NCBI RefSeq assembly: GCF_002863225.1
Contig: NZ_PKEK01000090.1
Location: 57,194 to 121,193 of the forward strand
Source: Mycobacterium sp.
Lineage (GTDB): Bacteria > Actinomycetota > Actinomycetes > Mycobacteriales > Mycobacteriaceae
Direction of reading: 5' to 3'
DNA length: 64,000 bases
The notes below the pieces were generated by a model that searched no databases, was not told the DNA's origin, and was given only the letters and a program-made list of their open reading frames with translations. Positions 9,627-20,500 of the stretch are shown here, piece by piece (position 1 is the first letter of the stretch; each line of letters starts with the position of its first letter). The position numbers and the translations under genes were made by a program.

Positions 9627-11058
9627 TGTCCGCGCGGACCGCCGAGCGGCGGGCCTTACCGGCGTCGTCGCGCAGGGGAGTGTCCACGAACTCGACGGTC
9701 TGCGGCACCTTGTAATGGGCGATGCGGTCGCGCAGGAAATGCTGCACCGTGTCCTCGTCCAGATCGGCCCCGGCCTGAACCAGGGCGTAGGGCACCTGCC
9801 CGAGATCCTGGTGCGGCACGCCGACAACCAAGCAGGACAACACCTTCGGGTGCTCCGACAGCGCCGCCTCGATCTCGGCCGGATAGACGTTGCGTCCACC
9901 GACGGTGAACATGTCGACCCGCCGGTCGGAGATGTAGAGAAACCCGTCTTGGTCGAAGTAGCCGAGATCGCCCAGCGAATCCCAGCCGTCGCGCGAGCGC
10001 GCGGTCGCACCGACGTAGCGGTAGGTCGGTGCGCTACCCGGGCTCGGCCGCATGTAGATTTCGCCGACTTCACCGGGCGGGCACGGGTTGCCGTCGTCGT
10101 CGAGCACCTTCATCTCACCGGCCACCACAACGCCGACCGAGCCGCGGTGAGCCAACCACTGGTCGCCGGAGATGAAGGTCAGCGCCTGTAACTCGGTGCC
10201 GCCGTACAGTTCCCACACTTTCTCCGGGCCGAGCAGATCGATCCAGGCCTGCTTGATGGCGGGCGGGCAGGGCGCCCCGAGATGCCAGAACCGGCGCAGC
10301 GACGACAGGTCGTAGGCGTCGGGGTTTTCGTGGTAGACCGGCAGACACCGCTGCATGATGGTCGGCACCGTCGTCAAGAATGTGACATGAAATTCGCTGA
10401 TCAGTCGCAGGAAGTTCGCCGGCTCGAACCGGCTCATCAGCACCAGGTGGTGGCGCATCAGCAGCGCGATGGTCGCCGTCGTGAAGCCGGTGTTGTGCGA
10501 CAGCGGCACCGGCACCAAGGTGACGTCGCCCTCCTGCGCACCCAGCGGGTAACCGATTGCCGCCGGAATTCTGCTGTCGCCCCCGGATTCGATGAGCTTG
10601 GGCCTTCCGGTGCTGCCGCCCGATCCCATCGCCTTCCACACCGGCGACACCGCCTCGGGCAGCGGATCGTCGGACAGTGTCGGGTCGGGCACGAATCCGG
10701 TTGGCACGCTAGATATTTCGTCGTGAACCCGGCCGACCAGCAAGGTCGGTGGGCGCAGCTCGAGCAGGCCGGCCAGCTCCGCATCGGGAAGGCGCGCCGA
10801 CAGCGGCTGGGGCACCGCGCCCAGCTTCCAGCACGCCACCGCGGCCTGGATCCACTCGATCGAGTTGGGTAGCACCATCGTCACGTAATCGCCGACACCG
10901 ACCCCGCGTTCGGCATAGGCACGGGCCAGCCGGTTGGTGGAGCGGTCGAGTTCGCTGCGGGACAACGTGCGCCCGTCGCAGGTGACGGCTGGCTCGTCGG
11001 GAGCGAGTGCGGCCAGCGCGGAGATCTGGGCGCCGATCGGGGGGACCGGCGCGGTCAT
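9592..11058 (-). CDS. AMP-dependent acyl-CoA synthetase/ligase
   Basis: MGSGGSTGRPK, YGGTE, GDLGYFDQDGFLYISDRRVDM motifs. Confidence 0.9.
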   Translation of the reverse strand: MTAPVPPIGAQISALAALAPDEPAVTCDGRTLSRSELDRSTNRLARAYAERGVGVGDYVTMVLPNSIEWIQAAVACWKLGAVPQPLSARLPDAELAGLLELRPPTLLVGRVHDEISSVPTGFVPDPTLSDDPLPEAVSPVWKAMGSGGSTGRPKLIESGGDSRIPAAIGYPLGAQEGDVTLVPVPLSHNTGFTTATIALLMRHHLVLMSRFEPANFLRLISEFHVTFLTTVPTIMQRCLPVYHENPDAYDLSSLRRFWHLGAPCPPAIKQAWIDLLGPEKVWELYGGTELQALTFISGDQWLAHRGSVGVVVAGEMKVLDDDGNPCPPGEVGEIYMRPSPGSAPTYRYVGATARSRDGWDSLGDLGYFDQDGFLYISDRRVDMFTVGGRNVYPAEIEAALSEHPKVLSCLVVGVPHQDLGQVPYALVQAGADLDEDTVQHFLRDRIAHYKVPQTVEFVDTPLRDDAGKARRSAVRADIMARLPLLDAG

Positions 11059-12035
11059 GCGTAGGCGCCCTGCCGCTCGAAGATGCGACGGGGGTTGTCG
11101 ACGAGCATGGTGTGCAGTTGCTCATCGGTGACCCCGCGTTCTTTGAGCGCGGGGATGACGTCGTTGTGGATGTGCAGGTAGTGCCAGTTCGGCGCCATCT
11201 GCGGCACCAACTCTTCCGGCAGGGCGTCGAAATAGCAGTTGGCGTCGTGGGACAACACCATCTTGTCGGCGTGCCCGCGCTCACACATCTGCGCGACGAT
11301 GTCGACCCGGTCCTCGAACGGTGAGATCAGGTCCAGGCCGAACCGATCCATCCCGAGGTAGGAGCCGGGGGCGATCAGCTCTTCGAGGTAGCCGATGTCG
11401 GTGCTGTCACCGGAGTGTCCGATGATCACCCGGCTCAGGTCCACGCCCTCTTCCTCGAAGATCTTCTGCTGCTCGAGCCCGCGTCGCAGCCCGGCATGGG
11501 TGTGGGTGGAGATCGGCACCCCGGTTCGCTTGTGCGCCTGGGCGACCGCGCGCAGCACCCGCTCGACACCCGGGGTGATACCGGGTTCGTCGGTGGCGCA
11601 CTTGAGGATTCCCGCCTTGACACCGGTGTCGGCGATGCCCTCCTCGATGTCGCGGACGAACATGTCGGACATGATCTCCGGGCCACCCAGCAGTCCGCCG
11701 GGGCCCTCGTAATGGAACCGGAAAGGAATGTCGTTGTAGGTGTAGAGACCGGTGGCGACGACGATGTTGAGATCGGTGGCGGCGGCGACCCGGGCGATGC
11801 GCGGGATGTAGCGGCCCAGCCCGATCACGGTCAGATCGACGATGGTGTCGACGCCGCGTGACTTCAGTTCGTTGAGTCGGTCGATGGCATCGGCAACCCG
11901 TTTGTCCTCATCGCCCCAGGCTTCGGGGTAGTTCATCGCGATCTCGGTGGTCATGATGAACACGTGTTCGTGCATCAGCGTGACGCCGATATCAGTGGTA
12001 GTGACAGGTCCGGAAGCGGTATTCACTGACGACAC
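11055..12035 (-). CDS. php: Phosphotriesterase-like lactonase family hydrolase (php, Rv0230c-like)
   Basis: LMHEHVF, metal-binding HTHAG, IIGHSGDSTD, LSHDANC. Confidence 0.88.
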   Translation of the reverse strand: MSSVNTASGPVTTTDIGVTLMHEHVFIMTTEIAMNYPEAWGDEDKRVADAIDRLNELKSRGVDTIVDLTVIGLGRYIPRIARVAAATDLNIVVATGLYTYNDIPFRFHYEGPGGLLGGPEIMSDMFVRDIEEGIADTGVKAGILKCATDEPGITPGVERVLRAVAQAHKRTGVPISTHTHAGLRRGLEQQKIFEEEGVDLSRVIIGHSGDSTDIGYLEELIAPGSYLGMDRFGLDLISPFEDRVDIVAQMCERGHADKMVLSHDANCYFDALPEELVPQMAPNWHYLHIHNDVIPALKERGVTDEQLHTMLVDNPRRIFERQGAYA

Positions 12036-12122
12036 GTAGCCGACTCTAGGACGACCCGTCACCGCTTGTGGGCGGTTCGAGAAGTGGCTCCGGTGACGGC
12101 ATCGCCGGCGCACAATGTCGGC

Positions 12123-12563
12123 ATGGCCGACGAACTCGACCAACTCGACGGCACTTCCGGCTCAGTGCGACTCGACCACCGGGCGCAGACGCTGGTGTTC
12201 GAGCACTGGGGTTCGGTGGCGACCGACGAGCAAAGAGCCGCGTCTCCGGTAGTGATTCCGCTGGGTGCGATCGGCGCGGTGGAACACCGGCGCGGCCGCT
12301 CCACCAACTGGTTCTGGGTTGTCCGGCGTGGTCACAAGCCGTGGCGCAAAGGCGTGTGGAGCGATCCGTGCGGGATGGTGTCGACCGCCGATCCAGCGGA
12401 CTTCGCCGAACGGGTCCGGGTCGCGGTCGCAAGCGCCACACCGGCACCGGACGAAGCGCCGGTCGATGCCGACGTTGCCCGGGCGCGACGCCGCGGCTGG
12501 CGCGGCAAGTTCGCCAAGGGCGTCGGGCGAGCGGTCGTCGACGGCTTCTTCAACACCCGTTGA
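12123..12563 (+). CDS. DUF4429-like hypothetical protein
   Basis: LDHRAQTLVFEH...VIPLGAIGAVEHRRGRSTNWFWVV. Confidence 0.6.
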   Translation: MADELDQLDGTSGSVRLDHRAQTLVFEHWGSVATDEQRAASPVVIPLGAIGAVEHRRGRSTNWFWVVRRGHKPWRKGVWSDPCGMVSTADPADFAERVRVAVASATPAPDEAPVDADVARARRRGWRGKFAKGVGRAVVDGFFNTR

Positions 12564-12735
12564 GGGCATAGCCGTCGGGTCAGAAGGCCTCGTCGTTGGC
12601 CGCTGCGCAGCAGTATGGCGAAACTTGCGTTCCACGAAGCATTTCGGGGGTATCAACTTCTGCGGCCAGCGGAGCCATGACGCGATTTATCTGGCCGTAC
12701 CCCCTTGTGACGTGACGTGGCTCACAGTAGTGCGA

Positions 12736-12753
12736 CCACTGGTCATCCAGTGG
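12736..12753. promoter_or_regulatory. Perfect dyad CCACTGG-TCAT-CCAGTGG, candidate TetR operator
   Basis: 7-bp inverted repeat ending 10 bp before the TetR start. Confidence 0.6.
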
Positions 12754-12763
12754 AGGAGGGCTG

Positions 12764-13438
12764 ATGCCGACGGTCACCTGGGCTCGCGTGGATCCCGCGC
12801 GTCGCGCTGCCGTCGTCGAAGCCGCCGAGGCGGAGTTCGGTGCGCACGGCTTCTCCGGCGGCAGCCTCAATGTGATCGCCCGGCGGGCGGGTGTGGCCAA
12901 AGGCAGCCTGTTCCAATACTTTGCCGACAAGCGTGACCTCTATGCATTCATCACCGACGTCGTGAGCCAGCGGGTGCGGGCCCACATGGAAGCGCAGATC
13001 GATCAGCTCGACCCGAGTCGGCCGTTCTTCGAATTCCTGACCGACTGGCTCGACGTGTGGATCGCGTACTTCGCCGATCACCCGCACGAACGGGCCGTGC
13101 ACGCGGCGGCGACCCTCGAGGTGGACACCGATGCCCGCGTCAGCGTGCGCAACGTCATCCACCGCCACTACCTGGAGGTGCTGCGACCACTGGTCCGCGA
13201 TGCCCAACTGCGGGGCGATTTTCGCAAGGACGCCGACGTCGAAGCGTTGATGTCGTTGCTGCTGTTGATCTTTCCCCACCTGGCCCTCGCGCCGTACGTA
13301 CGCGGCCTGGACCCGATTCTCGGCCTCGACGACCCCAGCCCGGATCAGCCCGCGCTGGCGGTCCGTCGCCTGGTTGCAGTGCTCGCGGCCGCATTCGCGC
13401 CCGTAAACAACAAAAATGTTCAGCCACAAAAGATCTGA
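12764..13438 (+). CDS. TetR-family transcriptional regulator (Rv0232-like)
   Basis: N-terminal HTH: FGAHGFSGGSLNVIARRAGVAKGSLFQYFADKRDLY. Confidence 0.9.
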   Translation: MPTVTWARVDPARRAAVVEAAEAEFGAHGFSGGSLNVIARRAGVAKGSLFQYFADKRDLYAFITDVVSQRVRAHMEAQIDQLDPSRPFFEFLTDWLDVWIAYFADHPHERAVHAAATLEVDTDARVSVRNVIHRHYLEVLRPLVRDAQLRGDFRKDADVEALMSLLLLIFPHLALAPYVRGLDPILGLDDPSPDQPALAVRRLVAVLAAAFAPVNNKNVQPQKI

Positions 13439-13447
13439 GGAGGTCTG

Positions 13448-14383
13448 ATGACACGCACCGGTTCGAACTCACTGTCCGCCGGCGGTCTCAACTGGGACAG
13501 CCTGCCGCTCAAGCTGTTCGCGGGAGGCAACGCCAAATTCTGGAATCCCGCCGACATCGACTTCTCCCGCGACCGTGCCGACTGGGAGCGGCTCGACGAC
13601 GACGAACGCGATTTCGCCACCCGGTTGTGCGCGCAGTTCATCGCCGGCGAGGAAGCGGTGACCGAAGACATCCAGCCGTTCATGTCCGCGATGCGCGAAG
13701 AGGGACGCCTCGGCGACGAGATGTACCTGACCCAGTTCGCGTTCGAAGAGGCCAAGCACACCCAGGTGTTTCGGCTCTGGCTCGACGCCGTCGGAATGAC
13801 CGGTGACCTGCAGAGCTATCTGGAACCCCTGCCGGCGTACCGCACGATGTTCTACGACGAACTGCCGGACTGTCTCAACGCTCTGTCGTCCGACGCCTCA
13901 CCCGCGGCCCAGATCCGCGCGTCGGTCACCTACAACCACGTTGTCGAGGGAATGCTGGCGCTCACCGGGTACTACGCGTGGCACAAGATCTGCGTGGCGC
14001 GCGGAATCCTGCCCGGCATGCAGGAATTGGTGCGTCGCATCGGCGACGACGAGCGTCGGCACATGGCCTGGGGCACCTTCACCTGCCGTCGCCACGTCGC
14101 CGCCGACGACGCCAACTGGGCGGTCTTCGAGAACCGGATGAACGAGTTGATGCCGCTGGCACTGGAGGCCACCGTGCAGGGGTTCGCGCTGTTCGACGTG
14201 ATGCCGTTCGATCTGGTCCAGGACGAGTTCATGCAGTACGCCGCGGACAAGGGGATGCGCCGGTTCGGCACGATCTCCAGCGCGCGGGGCCGTCCGCTCG
14301 GCGAGATAGACCTCGACTACTCGCCGGTCCAGCTGGAAGACACCTTCGCCGCCGAGGACGAGAAGGCACTGGCGGCTGTCTGA
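13448..14383 (+). CDS. R2-like ligand-binding oxidase (R2lox; annotated nrdB in Rv0233)
   Basis: Ferritin-like metal ligands E..EE.KH; homologous to Rv0233 by recognition. Confidence 0.85.
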   Translation: MTRTGSNSLSAGGLNWDSLPLKLFAGGNAKFWNPADIDFSRDRADWERLDDDERDFATRLCAQFIAGEEAVTEDIQPFMSAMREEGRLGDEMYLTQFAFEEAKHTQVFRLWLDAVGMTGDLQSYLEPLPAYRTMFYDELPDCLNALSSDASPAAQIRASVTYNHVVEGMLALTGYYAWHKICVARGILPGMQELVRRIGDDERRHMAWGTFTCRRHVAADDANWAVFENRMNELMPLALEATVQGFALFDVMPFDLVQDEFMQYAADKGMRRFGTISSARGRPLGEIDLDYSPVQLEDTFAAEDEKALAAV

Positions 14384-14393
14384 CGGCGCCGAA

Positions 14394-14442
14394 ATCGACG
14401 TCAGCGCGAGATCGTCCGAGAAGGATCCGCGCTGCCGTCGAT
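14394..14442. terminator. Hairpin terminator between convergent R2lox and gabD1
   Basis: ATCGACG-T-CAGCGCG ... CGCGCTG-C-CGTCGAT, 15-bp stem with one mismatch. Confidence 0.6.
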
Positions 14443-14469
14443 CTCGACGAGCCTGGCGCCCCGTGGTGT

Positions 14470-15846
14470 CTAGCCGACCCACACCGTCTTGGCGTTGCAG
14501 AACGCCCGGATGCCCAGGTCGGCCAGCTCGCGGCCGTAGCCGGAACGCTTGACCCCGCCGAAGCCGAGCTCGGGGTAGGAGACCGTCATCCCGTTGATGA
14601 AGACCTGGCCGGCCTCGATGTCGTCGATGAACCGCTCCTGCTCGGCTACGTCGTTGGTCCACGCGTTGGACCCGAGACCGAACGTGGTGGCGTTGGCGAT
14701 CTCGATCGCCTCGTCGATGTCCGAGGCGCGGTACATCGAGGCGACCGGGCCGAACACCTCCTCGGTGTAGAGAGCCATGTCCTTGGTGATCTCGGTGACG
14801 ACGGTCGGCGGGTAGAACCAGCCGGGCTGGTCGGGCTTGGTGCCACCGAGGCGCACCTTGGCGCCCGCGGCGACGGCGTCGTCGACCTGCTTGGCGATCT
14901 CTTCGCGGCCCGACTCGGTGGCCAGCGGACCCACGTCGGTGTCCGGGTCGGTCGGGTCGCCGACCTTGAGCGCTTGCATCTTCTCGACGAACTTGTCGAC
15001 GAAGGCGTCATAGACATCGGTGTGCACGATGAAACGCTTTGCGGCGATACAGGATTGACCATTGTTCTGCACCCGGGCGGTGACCGCGGTCTTGACCGCC
15101 TCGTCGAGGTCCACCGACGGCATCACAATGAACGGGTCGCTGCCGCCGAGTTCCATCACGCTCGGCTTGATCTCGTCACCGCAGATGGCGGCAACCGCCT
15201 GGCCGGCCGGTTCGCTACCGGTGAGGGTGGCCGCCTTGACCCGCGGGTCGCGCAGGATCGACTCGACCGCGCTGGACGACACCAGCAGGGTCTGGAAACA
15301 GCCGTCCGGAAAGCCGCCGCGGGCGATGACGTCGGCCAGATACAGCGCCGACTGCGGCACGTTGGAGGCGTGCTTGAGCAGGCCGACGTTGCCCGCCATC
15401 AGTGCGGGCGCGGCGAATCGCACGGCCTGCCAGAGCGGGAAGTTCCACGGCATCACGGCCAGTACCACCCCGAGCGGCTGCCACCGGGTGTAAGCCCGTT
15501 TGGCGCCGACCTTGGACGCCTCGGCCGGCTCGTCGGCCAACAGCTTCTCGGCGTTCTCCGCGTAGTAGCGAAAACCCTTGGCGCACTTGATTGCTTCGGC
15601 TTTCGCCGACTTGAGCGTCTTGCCCATCTCGAGGGTCATCAGCGCGCCGACTTCGTCGGCTTCTTTCTCGAGCAGGTCTGCGGTCGCGTTTGCCCACTCG
15701 GCGCGCTGGGCAAACGTGGTGGAGTGACGGTAGTCGAGGAATCGCTCGTGGGCTTTGGCGATTGCTGCTTCCACATCACTGTCGGTAGCCGGGGTGAAGG
15801 TTTTGACTGTCTCGCCGGTGGCCGGGTTGACGGTGGCGATGGGCAC
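14470..15846 (-). CDS. gabD1: Succinate-semialdehyde dehydrogenase (NADP+)
   Basis: VPIATVNPATGE start; ELGGSDPFIV, GQSCIAAKRFIV. Confidence 0.9.
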   Translation of the reverse strand: MPIATVNPATGETVKTFTPATDSDVEAAIAKAHERFLDYRHSTTFAQRAEWANATADLLEKEADEVGALMTLEMGKTLKSAKAEAIKCAKGFRYYAENAEKLLADEPAEASKVGAKRAYTRWQPLGVVLAVMPWNFPLWQAVRFAAPALMAGNVGLLKHASNVPQSALYLADVIARGGFPDGCFQTLLVSSSAVESILRDPRVKAATLTGSEPAGQAVAAICGDEIKPSVMELGGSDPFIVMPSVDLDEAVKTAVTARVQNNGQSCIAAKRFIVHTDVYDAFVDKFVEKMQALKVGDPTDPDTDVGPLATESGREEIAKQVDDAVAAGAKVRLGGTKPDQPGWFYPPTVVTEITKDMALYTEEVFGPVASMYRASDIDEAIEIANATTFGLGSNAWTNDVAEQERFIDDIEAGQVFINGMTVSYPELGFGGVKRSGYGRELADLGIRAFCNAKTVWVG

Positions 15847-15929
15847 GCTGACATCCTTCGGTTGCGAAATAGTTGTTGAGCCTTTCAACACCTAGCCTGC
15901 CACTAACGTTCCCAACAAGGGAGAGGCCG

Positions 15930-17576
15930 ATGAGCAAAGCCGCAGAGCTGATAGTCAAGTGCCTGGAAAACGAGGGCGTCGAGGTGGTCTTCGGACTGCC
16001 GGGCGAAGAGAACATCCGCTTCGTGCAGGCCCTGGCATCGTCGAGCATCCGCTATGTCCTGACCCGGCACGAGCAGGCGGCGTCGTTCATGGCCGAGATG
16101 TACGGCCGGGTCACCGGGCGTGCGGCGGTGGTCTCCGCCACCCTGGGCCCGGGTGCGATCAACATGCAGCTCGGTGTCGCCGACGCCACCACCAACAGCA
16201 CCCCGCTGGTCGCGATCTCCGCCCAGGTCGGTCAGAACCGCGAGTACAAGGAGTCACACCAGTACGTCGACCTGGTGTCGATGTTCGCCCCGATCACCCG
16301 CTGGGCCGCCGACATCCCGACCGCGCAGGCGATACCGGAGATGGTCCGCAAAGCATTCAAGCTGGCCGAGACCGAGCGCCCCGCCGCGGTGTATCTCGCG
16401 GTGCCCGAGCACATCGACGCCGACGAAGCCGACTACGAGCTGGGGCCGTTGCCGCGCAACGTCGTTCACGCCGAGGCGCCGGCCTTCCGTCAGGTGGCCC
16501 GCGCCGTCGACATCCTGCGCGAGGCGAAGCGGCCGGTGTTGCTGGCCGGGCATGGCGCCGCCCGCTCCAATGCGACCGAGGCCCTGGTGCGATTCTCCGA
16601 GAAGTTCGGCGTCCCGGTGGCCAACACGTTCCACGGCAAGGGCGTCATGCCCGACGACCACCCCAACAGCATCGGGGCGCTGGGGTTCATGCGCCACGAC
16701 TACGTGAACTTCGGGTTCGACAACGCCGACGTCGTGATCGCGGTCGGCTACGAGCTGCAGGAGTTCGACCCGGTGCGGATCAATCCGAAGGCCGACAAGA
16801 AGATCATCCACATCCACCGATTCCCCGCCGAAGTCGACGCGCACTACTCGGTCGCTGTCGGCATCATCGGCGACATCAGCGCCTCACTCGACGCGGTCAC
16901 CGAAGCGCTCGACGATCACGTCTTCGTCGCCGACCCGGAGATTCCGGGTGCCGGTCTGCTCAGCGAGGAATTCAGCCGCGGACAACAGGATTCGCGATTC
17001 CCGCTGGCGCCCGCCCGGGTGGTCGCCGACACCCGCGCCGCACTGGATCGCAGCGACGTGGTGCTGGTCGACACCGGCGCCACCAAGATGTGGATGGCCC
17101 GGCTCTACCCGACTTACGAGCGCAACACCTGCCTGATCTCGAATGGGCTGTCCACCATGAGCTTTGCGCTGCCCGGTGCGATGGGGGTCAAACTGGCGCA
17201 GCCGGACTCGAAGGTGCTGGCGGTGGCCGGTGACGGCGCCTTCCTGATGAACTCGCAGGAGATCGAGACCGCTGTCCGGGAGAAGATCCCGCTGGTGGTG
17301 CTGATCTGGGAAGACGGCGGCTACGGCTTGATCGAGTGGAAGATGGACCTCGAACTCGGTGAGCACCACTACGTCAAGTTCGGCAATCCCGACATCGTGA
17401 AATATGCGGAAAGCTTTGGAGCCAAGGGCTATCGGATCTCCAACGCCGATGAATTGCTGCCGACGCTGCAGGCCGCGCTGGCCGATGACGGGGTGTCGTT
17501 GATCTGCTGCCCGGTGGACTACTCCGATAACCTGCGGCTGACCGACCGGCTCGGCGAGCTCGACGAGTCGCTCTGA
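15930..17576 (+). CDS. Acetolactate synthase large subunit / ThDP-dependent enzyme
   Basis: GLPGEENIRF, RHEQAASFMAEMYGRVTG, GDGAFLMNSQEIETA ThDP motif. Confidence 0.88.
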   Translation: MSKAAELIVKCLENEGVEVVFGLPGEENIRFVQALASSSIRYVLTRHEQAASFMAEMYGRVTGRAAVVSATLGPGAINMQLGVADATTNSTPLVAISAQVGQNREYKESHQYVDLVSMFAPITRWAADIPTAQAIPEMVRKAFKLAETERPAAVYLAVPEHIDADEADYELGPLPRNVVHAEAPAFRQVARAVDILREAKRPVLLAGHGAARSNATEALVRFSEKFGVPVANTFHGKGVMPDDHPNSIGALGFMRHDYVNFGFDNADVVIAVGYELQEFDPVRINPKADKKIIHIHRFPAEVDAHYSVAVGIIGDISASLDAVTEALDDHVFVADPEIPGAGLLSEEFSRGQQDSRFPLAPARVVADTRAALDRSDVVLVDTGATKMWMARLYPTYERNTCLISNGLSTMSFALPGAMGVKLAQPDSKVLAVAGDGAFLMNSQEIETAVREKIPLVVLIWEDGGYGLIEWKMDLELGEHHYVKFGNPDIVKYAESFGAKGYRISNADELLPTLQAALADDGVSLICCPVDYSDNLRLTDRLGELDESL

Positions 17577-20500
17577 CGCGGTCCGTTGCGCGTCACGGTC
17601 GAGACGGCCAGCGCGGCAAGGGAAGTCAGGGCCAGCAGCTGCACTCCGGCGGAATGGCCGGCGTATCCGTCGACCGACCGCCACGGGTGGCGCGAGAGCG
17701 CCGCGCCGGCCAGGATCAGGCCACCGGCGCTCAGCCACAGCGTGGCCTGGTCGCGTCGCAGTGGACGATCGCGCAGCACCCATCGCAGACCCAACGCGGC
17801 ACCGAAGATCACCAGGCCCGCCCATCCGGCTATGGCAAAGCCGGCTGCCAGGACCGGCGCCGCGACCCACGGTCCGGCGTGCCAGGGCAGCGCGGCAGGG
17901 TCGGTGCTGCGCCGCCGCGACGGCCACCAGGCCAGCGCGGCCAGCAGCGGTAGCAGCGCCAGCCCACCGGCCAATCCCACCCGGTACAGCGAATTCGGCG
18001 CAAAGGTCAAGGTGATCGTGCCCGTCGTCCCGGGGGGTACGACCCAGGCCTGCTGCCACCCGTTGACCGCCAACGCCGTCAGGCGGGTTCCGGCGTCGGT
18101 GCGGGCCACCCAGCCGGCGTTGATGCTCTCCGGCACGACCAACACCCTCGGCGTCACGGCCGCCGCGACCCGCACCTCGCGGCGGGCCGGGGTCCACGAG
18201 CCGGTCTCCGCGGGGGTGGCGCCGGCCGACGGTACGGCCGCCGGACCGGCGAGCTGCGCGCCGTCGACGACGAATTGCGACCCGGGGCTGACCACCAGCT
18301 CCTGCTGACCTGCGGGTAACGTGAGCGGATCGCGGTCGCACGGGTGGGCGCTCACCGGGGTGCCGGCCAGCAGCGCACCCACTGTCGTGTGCACCTCGGT
18401 GTGCACGAATCGGCCGGCGATCGCGATGACCGGGCCGTGCTCGCAGTCGACGGTGACCGGACGGTCCCGGTTGCGACGTGCGTCGGCCGCCGCAATCGGC
18501 TCGCCCCGGCCGTCGAGCACTGAGACTTCGGCCAGGCCGGGTGGTTTGAGCTGGTCGAACCCCAACGCGGTGCGGTCGATGACGTCTTTCCAGTCGAGCA
18601 GGCTGATCGTGACGGTGTCGGTCTGCCGCGGATGAAGTGAAAGAGTTTGTGGCCCAGACGTTTCCAGTGTTCGGACCTGCGGGCCGTCGCCGAGGTCGAC
18701 GGCCACCATCGTCGGGTGGGCGGGCACCGGGGAGGAGCTGGGGGTCAGTCGCAGGCCGGTCACCTCGGTGGGCCGGGGCAGGGTGACGGTGAGCGTCGGC
18801 GCCGTCCTGTGCTGCACCACGCGCTGCGGTGCCGTCCAGGCGGTGGCCGGGTCGCCGTCGGTGGCGGCGTAGGCCGCGCCGAGCACGTCGACCGAATCGG
18901 CGTCTCCATGGGCCTGCGTGGTGTCCGGTTCGGCGATCAGCTCGGCCAGGTTCGGCCCCTGGCGTGCCCGCACCCAGATCGTCGGCGTCACCTGCATAGG
19001 CGTGGGCACGGTCAAGGTGCGGCTGAAGGTGGCGGGTGTTTCGGTCGCCAACGCCATCGACGGCGCGCACTGCATGCCGGTCAGTCCCGGCGCGCAACCC
19101 GGCCGACCCAGCGGTTCGGATCCCAGGTCCCATTGTGCGACAGCAGCATTCGGGGGAGCGCCGGGCACCAGCGCGGTGTGCCGGATGTTGATCGGGTGCG
19201 CGAAGCCCTTCGCGTCGTACTGGGTGATCGACAAGTCGGTGATGGCGAACTGCACGCCCGGTGATCCATCGTCGGTCCCGATCGCGGTGATCCGGACCCA
19301 CGGGGTCTCGCCGTAGGGCAGTGCTGCGGTGACCGGTTTGCCGGCCTCGTCGAAGCGCAGAGTCGTTGTACCGGTGACGGTTTCGATCTCGACACGGCGG
19401 ACCTGGGCTCCGACGGTGGTTGCGCTGGGGGTGATGGTGATGACGCTGTTGGTCACCGGCTGGTCGAAGTCGACCTGAAGCCATTGCCCGACAGCGGATT
19501 GCAGCGCGTTGGACACCCAGGCGGTCGCCGAATCGGCGTCGATGGCTGCGGCCGGTGATGCCGCGGTGGCCACGTCGGGCAGAGCCGTCGAATCCGACGA
19601 CGAGCTCGACGCCGTCAACCGGCCACCGCTCCAGGCGCCGTAGACGGTGTCGGCACCGGGGCTCGGATAGTCCGGCACCCGGTTGAAGGTGTGCCGGGTG
19701 TCGCCCTGCGCTCGGATCGCCGACGAATGCTCGTCCACCCGGCCGTAATCGACCTCCCGCGCCAACGGGGTGTCGGTGACCGTGACCACCGGCACCGGCA
19801 GGCCGGCCGCCACGGCGTCGGCGGTCAGCAGGGCCGGACCGAGCGCGGGCTGCCCGGTCAGCCGGCGACGTCCGTCGAGGCGCAGCAGCGCCTCGGGGCC
19901 GCCGTCCACGCGCGGCATCTGCTCGACCTCGGCGAGGTACGGAGCGGCGGGATTGCGGGCGCCCGCGGTGACGCGGTAGATCTCGACGGCGGGGTACCGC
20001 GGGCGCAGGCCGCTGTCGGAGACGAATCCCGTCATCGGGTCGGATCCGACCGGCGCGCCGAATTCGGCGACCTTCTGCAGCCTCGGTGAGCCCGTGATCG
20101 CCCGGTGCACCAGGATCGGGCGGGCCGACCGCGAGGTGTCGGGATCCAGGTCGTTGCGCACCACCAGGTACGAAATACCCTGTCCAACAAGCGTATCGGC
20201 AAGCCCGGCCGACGGTGTCCCGGCGGCGAACAGGCGCTGTACCGAGTCCAGCGCACGAATCGTCTGCGGCGGAGTCAACGGAATCGAATCGCGCACCCCC
20301 CAGGGACTCTCGCCGAGCACCTGCAGCGGCTCGTCGTGGCTGGTGCCCCACAACTGGGTGGCGAACGGCGCGCCGGGCACCACCAGGACCCGGCCGGGCG
20401 TCGGAGTGCCGCTGTTGTGGACGGTCAGCCAATCCGCCGTCTCCTGCCAGTATCGCGGTATCGCCGTGAAGGTGCCCGGTGCGGACAATCGCCCGGTCCA

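Noticed and set aside
13978-15879. 633-aa plus-strand ORF across R2lox and gabD1
   Set aside because: Runs out of frame through R2lox and antisense to gabD1; composition bias only.
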